Assembly (NCBI RefSeq): GCF_036588685.1
Contig: NC_086383.1
Location: 47,636,448 to 47,700,447, forward strand
DNA length: 64,000 nt
From: Mytilus trossulus
Lineage: Eukaryota; Mollusca; Bivalvia; Mytilida; Mytilidae
Direction: 5' to 3'
Made by a program: the position numbers and the translations under genes. Below, piece after piece: positions 34,990-46,900 of the stretch. A model generated the notes under the pieces. The model ran no database searches and was not told where the DNA came from. It was given only the letters and a program-made list of their open reading frames with translations. Positions within the stretch are counted from its first letter, which is position 1. The number at the start of each line of letters is the position of its first letter.

Positions 34990-36300
34990 CAAATACTAAA
35001 GATCTTTGCTCAATCAGTGTCTTTGTTGAATTTATGAGATGAAACTTTGAACTCTAATAAAAAAAAATATGAGCTTACCTAGGTAAAATCATCATTAAAG
35101 CCCTGATTTAACATGTCGAAACTTGAGATTTTTTATGGGATTGTAAGAAAAATTTACTTATACAAGTAATTTTTTGAGAAAATTAAAGGGAGATTATTTA
35201 AACATTATAATTAACTTGTATGTGTATTTTTTTTTACTTCTTCTTCTTCTTCAAAAAAAAAATTATATGGGAACAAAGTCCCCAATAACAGTAGAAAAAT
35301 AAAAATATTTAAAAAAAAAATCAGGAAAAAAAACTTATGAACTCATATCGTTAACTTTTTTGATTTCAGACTTTTCAAATTCCCACATTTGTGGAGAAAT
35401 CTATTTCCTTTTCCGGTCTTGTTGTCAGGAGATTTTGAGTAAAATATATAATTATCAGTATATAGTAAAATATAACATGTATAAGAAGGAACACTACCAA
35501 TTTCATTTTTGATAATTTTCTTTGATATGAAAATACATTTAAGGAATGACTAATATTTTTTCTGTCTATGGAGAAATAATATAAAAAAAATTGGTGCACA
35601 CTGAAAAACGCGCGTAGCGGGATATTTAACAGTGTGCACCAAATCAAAAGACAGAAATAATATTACAGTCATTTCTTATAATTCAATTCTAAATTCCATT
35701 TTAAACTGTAGAAAACCATGAAAAAACGTTGATGACATCACGATCACATGAGTAAATTATGTCTATGGGCTCATAACAAAATTACGTCAGCCAATCAGAA
35801 GACGTGTTACATCCAAAATTAAATTATTACCTGATGATAGCGTTTCTTTGTTTACATTACGTCATAACATAAATAACATCACAACTGAAATCCCTAACAA
35901 CGGAACCAAAAACAGAAATGTTATACTATTTCCGTGTCTTTTTAACCATTTTGAAGTAAAAAAATGTTTGAATTAAAAAAAATAATGCATACAGACTTCG
36001 TCCCCTTTCACAGGTAACAGGGTAATGCCTGCCTCATATTACAAGTAGTACCCCTGACTGACATAATTTAGTAATTGAAACTCAACACAAGAGGACAAAT
36101 TACAAGAGAGATCGCCCAGTCATCAGAACTAAGAATGAAGTCAAGATAGTGAACACAAATATTATCTATACAAGGGAAGTTATATATAGTTTCAAACAGG
36201 CGAATATATCGTCTTGGTACCTAATTTGACGCTGACCAGAAATGACGCTCTGATTTAGTTTTTCGGTTTTTATATTATAAATAATATCGTCTCGTATTAT
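34990..36300. other. Gene-free stretch 3' of the LTR element
   Basis: Holds a palindromic element (35545-35673), a (cttcttctt) microsatellite near 35238, and the 'caagtagtacccctgactga' string at about 36041 that is inverted relative to the copy near 26500. No coding gene supported. Confidence 0.4.
35545..35673. repeat. Palindromic element with perfect 13-bp core
   Basis: The inner arms TTGGTGCACACTG (35591-35603) and its complement (35630-35642) are perfect, with a GC-richer 26-nt loop containing 'cgcgcgtagcggg'. Outer flanks 'aatgactaatattttt' and 'aaataatattacagtcatt' are also inverted to each other. It is probably a small foldback MITE. Confidence 0.7.
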
Positions 36301-36340
36301 GTTTTCGACCGTCTGACGTTTTCGACCAAATTCTACTTTC

Positions 36341-36376
36341 ACTTCCCGTATGCTGCGCATGCACGCATGACGTCAT
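36341..36376 (-). promoter_or_regulatory. Candidate CpG-containing promoter elements (minus strand, EBAG9?)
   Basis: Within 36 bp are an ETS-type core (cgggaagt on the minus strand, 36342-36349), an NRF1-like 'tgcgcatgcac' (36354-36364) and a perfect CRE 'tgacgtca' (36368-36375). Such clusters mark broadly expressed metazoan promoters. EBAG9 needs a promoter upstream of its 5' UTR acceptor at 26050, and this is the best candidate seen, but no transcript evidence links the two. Confidence 0.4.
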
Positions 36377-37317
36377 ATTCAGCTGCTATACTTAGTAACA
36401 ATAGCAAATGATATCACGTGTGGTGAAGATTTTACAAATAAAGTTATTATATTAAGTATTTACGGTTTTTTATTTGATATAATATCACATTTTTGTACCC
36501 TTTTCACTAATGCTAGTTTTACCTTCCCAAAAAATCGGTCTACAATAAACGAATTTTCTGAACTTATGGCAGAGGTCTTTTTGCATGCAAAGTTAACTTC
36601 AAGGTCATTAAGTCACATGACTGTCAGGTGGTTAGTTGTAATACTTAAAGTTAATTTGAATACGGAAATACGCATGCTCCTTACAGCTTTTTACCGAAAA
36701 AATAAAATACCAGTTAAATTTTATTTACAGAAAAAACAGTATCAGTGGAAATAACAGACAATACTCTCCAACCTCACTTCATTAGTGGATTAACCAAAGT
36801 ATTTAACAAAAACATGAATGTATTATACAAGACCATACAAGGTTTCAAAGTGCCTCATTCTGAAATGTGTACAAATTGTTCAAAAAAGACATCCAAATAA
36901 TATTTTATATCTTATAGTTGTATATTTAACCATTTATTTCTTTAAGTCATAAGTTTGATCGCCTCTAACACTTTGATATTAACTTTAGTATCAAATTTAT
37001 AACCAATTCCAGCTTTGAACAACATGTCGTTTCGGCTTTTAAACCGTTTTTAAAATAGGTCGAAAACACAAGATGCTTGTTTTTGTCAACAAAGGTGCCA
37101 TCGATCTAATGAACTCAAATGAAAAAATAAATTAAAGATCGAAATATATTTCCAATACAATTATTTTATGCACAAGTATATACTAGCGACTCTCAAAAAA
37201 TTAGGTATTTCTAAGTTCAAACATATAACAGGGAAATTCGGAAAAATATATTAGTAGGATGAAAATACAATACACGAGGATAAAAGTTTTTCTTTATCAA
37301 TGACAAATAGACATATA

Positions 37318-37515
37318 ACTTTTACTCTTGTATGCAAATTTGTCCGCCGTTATGTAGAATCACACAGGTTCCCGTAAATTTTGACATAACAATTCAAAAA
37401 ATTTGAGGTGACAAAAAAAAAAAGATTGTTGCTTGACGTCAAAAGGTTATTCGGAGGCGATCTAAGGTCATTTGGAGACAAAGTTAAGCTAAAATTTTAC
37501 GAAAAGTGTAAAAAC
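37318..37515 (+). repeat. Direct repeat, copy 1
   Basis: Contains 'tgcaaatttgtccgccgtta', 'cacacaggttcccgtaaa', 'gattgttgcttgac' and 'gatctaaggtc'. The same order recurs at 38419-38615, and a shorter piece at about 39750-39830. Confidence 0.75.
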
Positions 37516-37821
37516 GTGTATTACTATTATGTACGACTTGAGATTTCTATAATGGAGGTGAAGAACACATACAGGTACAGAAACTTGTCCTGCGATTTCC
37601 AGACTTTATTGGTTCATCGTTTAGATGCCTTTCATAGACTTGTTGATGTTTAATGCTATCAAAATATGTTTTTAGCAATCCAAAATTTTGTCCACGAAAA
37701 TGTTCAATGTAGAAATGAATTATGGTTATTACGTTTAATTTTACGTTGTAAATAATCGTTTTGTGGACTTAGAATTTCTTAGCGGAAATAAATTCGGCCT
37801 TTCACGCGAGAGGGCGCATGT

Positions 37822-37834
37822 GTTGCTAGACAAC
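37822..37834 (+). promoter_or_regulatory. X-box-like (RFX) motif before LKAAEAR1
   Basis: GTTGCTAGACAAC fits the RFX X-box plan (GTTRCY, short spacer, RGYAAC) with one mismatch in the second half-site. It lies 94 bp before the ATG. A YY1-like 'aaaatggccgc' follows at 37842. The likely TSS is between these and the ATG. Confidence 0.45.
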
Positions 37835-37927
37835 ATACAACAAAATGGCCGCTATTTAGCTACAAATTACCTTTTCGATGATGTAGTTATTATTTTTGTT
37901 TTCTGACATTACTATAACATAGTGAAA

Positions 37928-40900
37928 ATGCCGGTGAGAATATTTTTGCAAACATTGAATTTATATAATTTGCTACATTATAAAAAAAGGCAAAAAGGCT
38001 GTACCTCTTTATACGTTTGTGGGGTGTTCTGGAGTGATATATCCCGAAGTCTCGCCAAAGGACCCCTGGTTAAATCGTTTTCTGGTCAAATCGACACCCG
38101 TTATAGTCAAATTGGCCCTCGTTGAAGTCATTATGATATGTAAGTTATGTCAGGGGGTCACTTGACTATACATCATTTTTGGAACTATTTCGTTCAGAAT
38201 CATAGTAAAAAATCACCAATTTCGCACACCTTTATGACATCATTTACCAGATAAAAGATAGGCCTGTTTCATTGCTCTATTTAAAGTTTCCAGCACATTC
38301 ATAATTGTCATTCTGTAGTATAGAAATGATTTGTAGGACTCTAAAGTGTGATGGTTGTTTGTTTGTTAAATAACGATGGTACAGTATATAAAGCTTAATT
38401 TCGGTGGACCAATTGTCGTATTTACACTTGCATGCAAATTTGTCCGCCATTACGAAAAATCACACAGGTTCCCGTAAACTTTGACATCATAATATTTGAC
38501 GTCACAATTTAAAAGTGATTGTTGCTTGACCTCTAAAGGTTATTCAGAGTCGATCTAAGGTCTTTCGGAGGCAAGATACAGCTAAATACCAATAGTGTAA
38601 ATATGTTTATAGGGTCAGGTAACGTTCTAGGGCTTTTAAAAAGATTGAACATACGATATAAATATAGTACTTTTTCAAAAGCTAGTATTCCAAGATATCC
38701 CATATGTGACAGGCATATAATCTATTGTTAGTATATAAGCTATCACTAATGGGAACACATCCCCTTACATACAGTCGTCATTGTAAAAAAACACAAATAA
38801 AAAATTTGATAATTGTCGGAATATGTAACATTTATTTGTTGAAGCTTAAATTTTATTACAAGCTTTCTGTTTTTTCGTAGCGACTTAGTACACATACATG
38901 TTATATTAAATTACCTACAATGTACAAAGTAATGTTTTTACCGACATGATTTATAATTTACGAATAAAAAACATGTACCTTTATTTTACCCATGTTGCTT
39001 TTCATTAAAAGCAACATTATTTTAACGGGACTGCAACATAAACAATAATATTAATGTATTCATTTGCTTCCAATAAACTCAGGATACAGGATATTTATGC
39101 CAATACTATTTTTTATCTAAAAAGGTAAAATGGTTGACTGCTTTATAAAGTAATACTAATACACTGTCTTGTAGCCATTCCATAGCATATTCTTGAACAA
39201 ACAAACAGCAGAATAAGACAAAACCATACTCTGAAAACAAATACATCCAAACTTCCAAGGACACATACATGTACTTCCCGCAACTGTTATTGAATGGACC
39301 CTACTACCACAAACTGTTATTGAAACCACCACTGTTGACGGCTTAAGAAAACGGCTAAACACCACCTGTTCTCTTGAGCTTCAAATAAACAAATTAAAAC
39401 CAAAACATGTACATTAAATGCATATTTTTAATCGCAATCTGTGTATACAAACACTTTTAAATTGTTATTTGAATTGTTTTTAAATATTTTTATAAATTTG
39501 TATCATTTATTTGTAAATCATGCTTCAACATGTATTCTTCAGTATTGAAGCCTTGTTGACCTAAAAGAAAAAGAAGACTGAGGGAGGGTGTCAGGGTGAC
39601 CATCTTTAAAGATTTAATTTCTCAAATATTTTGTGCAGTACAAAATCAAACTTTTTTACCTGTTTGGTCAACATGTGTTGGAAATGACAATACATACATT
39701 TTTGTCACATGAGAGATTCTTCCAAAAACCATATCCTGGAACTGGCCTATTTGTCCGCCATTATTGCAGGTTCCTGTAAAATCTTGACATTATGAAATGT
39801 CTGATGCCACAATTGAAAAAATATTCTATGAGGTACGACAGTAGTTCAGTTGGCACAGACTTCTGAATAGGCAGTTGATATAAACTATGGTACATTGCAT
39901 TCATACATATCTATACAAATTCTATTTGATAGGATCTTCCACCAATAGATGACGATGGTGATGGCAAATTCAGAGCCAAGAACAAGAAGAAAATTGATGC
40001 AGCTGACTTGAAAAAATTGGCACCTCAACAAAGAAGTAGATATTTAGCTGTATGTCTATAAGTCTTCAAAATCATTTCTATAATTTTTATTACACCTTGT
40101 AATAGTAAATCCTCTATGAGACCAATTATGAAAGAAATAACAAACTTGTTTTGACCAATGTACTTTACTTGTGCCATGGTACTTTAATCATTTGTTTTTA
40201 CTATTGTACCACATACATGTACATGTAGTTGATCTTTCTTTACCCGTAATATTTTGAGTGAACCATGTTTGCAGGAGTTATGAGACTTTAGCCATACTTT
40301 GATTATTTTACATTTTTAACACAATTACATTTTTTATATATATTTACACAACAGCAGAGACATTTCCTAACAGTGTAGAAATATTGGTCAGATTTATTTT
40401 TGTGTTTTTATGACCTTATAAATTATCTGATGATGAACATTCAATTTTCTTATACATATTGTAGTATCAATATTGATACATGCATGTGATTTAAGATTTA
40501 TTTTAGCATCCTAAAACTAAAGCCACACCAATTTCATTTCTTGTTCTACAGATTTTTGGACTCCAAAATTTGGGGTGAGCGAGGGATTTGAAAATTTTAA
40601 TAAAAAAATATTTAAGGCAAAGCTTAAAAAGTAAAGGTGAGCGAATATATATATTTTTTTGTAAACATAAAATAGTAGGTTTTGACAATATTAAAACTTG
40701 ATTTATCACTTGTACTTTGACATTTCTTTAATTTCTGAAGTATTTTTCCCTGTTCACCAAGAAATAATTAAATCTGGTCTATGTATGTGTGACTGACAAT
40801 GAGACAATTCTCCATTCAAGTCATAATCAGTTTAGGGGCAACCCCTTAATGTTATAAATATCCCTTTTTCATGTTTTATAAGGGATCAATATAAGTTGTT

Positions 40901-43900
40901 TGTACAAAACAAGGAATCAAATTGTGTGGCCTAATGTAAATATTTGAAATGAACATTTATGATATTTTCTAGTATGAAGATCCACCAAAAAAGGCATCAG
41001 AGGGTATGGCATATTCTAAGAAGATGTTGACGGATAAGAAAAAGCAATATCAAAGGTGCGTGTTGTTATATATACATCTTAAATTATAACATGTATCTGT
41101 CCTTAAAAAGTCTGTGGAAAAGTATAATATATTTACATTGTATACTGAATAATAGTGTAGAGGAAGGAGTAAATGAAATGAAATTTTAAATATCTGATTA
41201 CAGGATTTTGTTTCACCTGCAAACGATTACTACTGTCACGTTATTTCCTTCACTGGAAAAGTTGGTCTAGGCCTTAATAATGGCCCGAGAACACAGTTAT
41301 TTCGTAGTGCATTTCTTTTAGACAATAAATTCAAATTAAAAAAATCGCACCTGCTCTTTCTCAAAAATATTTTTACAGTGTAGTGTACTACCAGTGAGAC
41401 AAATAATATCAAAATTATAGAAACTTCTACCAGCTCTTACTCAAAATATTGACAATTCTGTGTTAAGGGGGTGTAAAATTCAGTTTGACAGCTTCAGACG
41501 TGATAAAATTTGACCTTTTAGAACTGGACCAATTCACTACTTAACATAAGGTTTCAACACCCAAATTTTTTTGACATATAATTACACCCCCCTACTTAAT
41601 ATTTCATGCATTTAATATAAATAAATAAATTGGGAAAGTGTATTAAATAAAACATGCAAGTTATACACTGTTTACACTAGGGACTATATTCATAGACAAC
41701 GAAAACCAAAGGACGATAACTGTGTCCTTGGACCTAATGTTATTTACCAGACAGAGGAGATTGCTTGAATCAGAATTGCATGAATACATTTTACATTTTA
41801 GACCCTACCATTGACATTTCACTTAAAAATGCAGATTTATAGTTATTTTCTTAAGAAACTTAGTTTTATGCAATAATTATAATTATATTGTTGACACATT
41901 TCCTTATTTCATTTTCAGAGATCATGCATCAACCCCAGAAGAAGATATATCAGAGAGAGATAAACATGCTAAACTTATTGGACAACTCAAGTAAGGCTAT
42001 ATGAAAACACAGGGAAAACCCATTATAATGTGTTGAATTAGATTTAACCTACAGAATAATGATTATTTTCCTGATATAGAGTTATTTCTCGCAATTTGAT
42101 TGGCAGATATTGTCCTAATAAATATCAGTAAATTTTTTAGTATGTCAATTGGAATTATCTCCCTTTTACTATTGATCACCTAATATTCTTTTTTTTTTTA
42201 TAATAGTTGCTTTATAGTCAAATGTTTTTCATTTTCCACTGTTTTAGATTTAATATATCTAAATATATTTTGTTGATACTGTCATAATAATTGAATTTGA
42301 ATATAAATTTGTTATGTAATAAAATCAGGATAAATTTGTTACACAGTGTGCAATTGTCCTAATATGTGATTTATCAGGTCAATAACATTCGTATTGTGCT
42401 TGGCTTTGCCTCACCCAATATGAATTTTATTGACCTGATAAATTCTTGTAGTAAGGACAATTGCACACTGTATTACTAATATGATGAATAATTTGTTTTT
42501 ATTACTTTTTAAGTCTTAAAATCTGAAATATTCTATTCTTTTTTTCCATTTAAGTTGATACCAAATGCTTTGACTAAAATTAATTTGGCTCGTAAAATTT
42601 TCATCAAATTTTGACAAAATATTTATTTGACGATTTGACCAAAATATTTATAAAAATTTTGAAATAACTTGAACCACACATTTTGTTTGAAAAATTTCAT
42701 TGGATATATAGCAGTTTGGAAAACACTTATTTTGATCATTGAAAAGCTATATATTTCCTTGAAAACAGAATGTGTTTAAAACACTCAGCTAATTTTACAG
42801 AGTTATCTCCTTGTAGTGTTATGTTCTACCTGAAAGGAATTATTGTTTTACTGATCAAGTTTTTACTTTGATAAGCTGTAAGAAAACAACTACACAAAGC
42901 AAAATATTTTGCCATTTGTTGAGATTTAAAATAATAATGATTTTGTAGAGCTGCAGAGGCTAGAAACAGATTAAGAATAATGAGATTAAGGTACCAAGCT
43001 AACAGAGTAAGTACAAGATAAATGGATTTATATAAACATTTCATTTCACAAAAAAATAGAACATAGAAGTGAACTATAAAGTAGTAACACTAAAATGAGA
43101 AAAAGCAGAAATGTCCTATAAAAGGTGTAAAAGTACATGAAGTATGGTGCTGCCAATTTCATAGTGCATGGCAAATAACAAATCTCTTTAATCTTGTTTA
43201 TGAGGTTATGTGTGTTTAGCTCAATTAAGAAAAGACACAAAGATGTACATTTAACTTAATACATTTTTACATTTTTGATTCTTCACATTTTATTCTTAAT
43301 TTTTCTAAAAATGGCTATATGTAAAGTAATAAATTGATAAGTTATTAGGGCCCCGCCGACTAAGGCGGGTCGCCCTATAGTGATCAGTCTGTCCGTCCGT
43401 CCGTACGTAACACTTTCGTGTCCGCTCCATATCTAGAGAACCATTATGATTTCATACTTAATACTTAACATGATTATCAACCAACACCAGAGGGTGTGTC
43501 ATGTTGTATGTACAACTTTCTAGGTCAAAGGTCAAGGTAAAAAAATTTGGTTTTAGTTGACAACCCCCTGTCCTGTGGTGAAGATCGTGTCCGCTCCATA
43601 TCTAGATAACCGTTATGATTTCAAAGTTTATACTTGACATCCATTTCAACAACCACCAGAGGGCGTGTCATGATGTATGTACAACTTCCTAGGTCAAAGG
43701 TCAAGGTCAAAAACTTTGGTTTAGAGTTGACAACCCCATGTCCTGTGGGATTGTGTCCGCTCCAAATCTAGATAATGGTTATGATTTCAAAGTTTATACT
43801 TGACATCCATTTTAACAACCACCAGAGGGCGTGTCATGATGTATGTTCAACTTCCTAGGTCAAAGGTCAAGGTCAAAAACTTTGGTTTAGAGTTGACAAC

Positions 43901-46900
43901 CCCGTGTCCTGTGGGATTGTGTCCGCTCCAAATCTAGATAACCGTTATGATTTCAAAGTTTATACTTGACATCCATTTTAACCACCACCAGAGGGCGTGT
44001 CATGATGTATGTACAACTTCCTAGGTCAAAGGTCAACGTCAAAAAAACTTTGGTTTCAGTTGACAATCCTGTGTCCTGTGGTGAAGATTGTGTCTGCTCT
44101 ATATCTTGAGAACCATTATGATTTCAAATATTATACTTGACATCCATTTTAACCAACACCAGAGGGTGTGTCATGATGTATGTACCACTTCCTAGGTCAA
44201 AGGTCTGTCTGTCTGTCTGTTGGTCTGTCCACACTATATTTTGAGAGGACAGCTGTTATTATTTCATACTTTATACCTGACAAACATTTTCAACTTAACA
44301 TATATATAAACCAACACCAGAGAATGTGTCATAATGTATGCATCCTAGGTCTAAGGTCAGTCTGTCAGTCTGTCCATCCGTTTGTTGTTCTTAACAAATT
44401 GTGTCCACTCTACCTCTCGAGAACCGTTAATATTTCATACTTTATACTTGGTGGGTCATAATATATTGAAGGCATAATTCTTAAAATATATGACAAATAT
44501 CAATTGGGCAGCACCTTTAAACATATTGTTCAAACATCAATCCATACATCCAGAAGTCACCTTAGAGTAGTCAACAATTAGTTCACATCATGCAGTCATA
44601 TCACTATTATACTATGAAAGTAAGATGAGAATATTTATCAGTTTTAACTTAAAATCTTAGATTGAAATCACACATGAGACTCCTTAGAGTAGTCAACAAT
44701 TAGTTCACATCATGCAGTCATATCACTATTATACTATGAAATAGTACTATCACTATTACCCCACGTTATTGACAGCGGGGCCCACAGAGATGGCTTCCAT
44801 CTCAATGATATCTAGTTTATGGTGGTATCATATTAACAACTAATAATAACTGATGATTGAATATGAAATAAAATATGCACATTTGTCTATTCTTTAAAAT
44901 TTTGACGGGACGTATTATGATATAAAAATGTACATCATCTGTCTGTCCGGCGAAAACATGTCGCACATAACTTAAGAACAACTTATCCAAATTTCATGAA
45001 ACTTAACATAGTTGTTTCTTACAATGGTCAAATGATCAGTATACTTTTTGGTGAGAATCAGATGAAAACTTTTTTGGGTTACAGGACTTTGTAACTAAAA
45101 CAGGGGTGTGTTTTTTTCATATGTCGCGCCATATCTCAAAAACGATTTATGATTATTACTTTAAACTTTACACATTCTTAGTTATATTGATTTAAATAAA
45201 GATCTGTATACCTTTTTGTGATGATTCAAAATTTTATTTTAAAGATATTGAGGTTTTTTTTTTGGAAGGGAAGGTTTTCACATGTTGTGCCATATCTCAG
45301 AAACTATGATATTTATGATTATTGCTTGAAAATTTACACACTTCTTAGTTTTAATCTGTATACATTATTGCATAAAACATCACGCACCAGACGACTAGCG
45401 TATCATGTGCTCCATGAATTAAGGAGATGTAGGGCACATTTAATGAGACAGCAATCCAAAAAAAACAAAAAAAATATTAAAATTGAGAATGGAAATGGGG
45501 AATGTGTCACCAAGGACAACAACCCAACCATATAGAAGACAACAGCAGAGGGTTACCAACAGGTCTTCAATGCAGCGAGAAATTACAGCACCCAGAAGTG
45601 TCCTTTAGCTGGCCCCTAAACAAATATAGTATATATATATATTAGTTCAATGAAAATGAACGCCATACTAAACTCCAAATTGTACACAAGAAACTAAAAT
45701 TAAAAATAATACATTACAAGACTAACAAAGGCCAGAAGCTCCTGACTTGGGACAGGCCCAAAATGCAGCGGGGTTAAACATGTTTATGAGATCTCAACCC
45801 TCCCCCTATACCTCTAGCCAATGCAGAAAAGTAAACGCATAATAATACACACATTAAAATTCAGTTCAAGAGAACTACAAGTCTGATGTCAGAAGATGTA
45901 ACCAAAGAAAATAAACACAATGACAATAATACATAAATAACATCAGACTACTAGCAGTTAACTGACATGCCAGCTCCAGACTTCTATTAAACTGATTAAA
46001 AGATTATGTCTTCATCATATGAATATCAGGCACAATCCTTCCCGTGATAGGTTTAGTTTCATACCATAAAATATATATGAGAAGAACATAACCTGTGTCA
46101 TGCCAACAACTTAGTATATTTTTATCTTAGATTACTACATTGTAGTGCATAATAAAAGCATCCTTTTAAGTAGAAAAAAAATATAATTTATTTATATTAT
46201 TTTGTATATATATGTGATGTGTTTTTTAGGCACAAGAAATCAGTCACTTGATATCTTGCCAGCCCACAGCTCTAAAAGCTGTCCGTTTACAAGCCTTAGT
46301 ACCAGCATATCCAGACCGAGGAGATAGAAGAGACAGACTCATGCCTTTAGATGTAAGTTTTTTGTTATTAAATATGCTTGAATTTTGATATATAATGCAG
46401 ACTTAGAAAAATTGTAAATTCAAGCTTTAATCTAGACTATAAAAATAACAGACCATTCACTTCTCTTTTTCTTTCTGACAAGATTGATAATCTTTATACA
46501 ATATGTTGAAGTCATATCAAACAATTTAAAAAGAAATTTAGAAAATAAAACTAAGTAAATAGGAAATTAAAATGTACAAGATCCAAAGATTTGACATACA
46601 AAGAACAACTAAGTATAGTTTACAAAGATGTCAGTTTAAACTTAAAAATATTGAATTAAAAAAAACTGTTGATGTTATATTTAGAGATTGAATGCTTTTG
46701 ATGAAGCTAGACGGGTATGTATAGAGAATTGTTGATTTCTGACTAGAAAAGAAGTTACAGAAATTGTTTTATTAATTTGTTTTTTTGTTTACTTAGTGTA
46801 TGACAACAACTGAAATCAATTGTTGGTGATGGCCATTTTTTTTGGCAGAAACATAGTATATTTTTATTTTTAAGCCTTTTTAGTTGTTGATACATGTTTG

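Noticed and set aside
36166-36360. Minus-strand frame with RYQDDIFACL, similar to an RT palm motif
   Set aside because: Only a few residues match, there is no flanking RT homology, and it overlaps the promoter-like cluster. Too weak to call.
37408-37653. 81-residue frame upstream of LKAAEAR1
   Set aside because: Much of it is the duplicated repeat block, whose second copy at 38.4 kb does not keep the frame.
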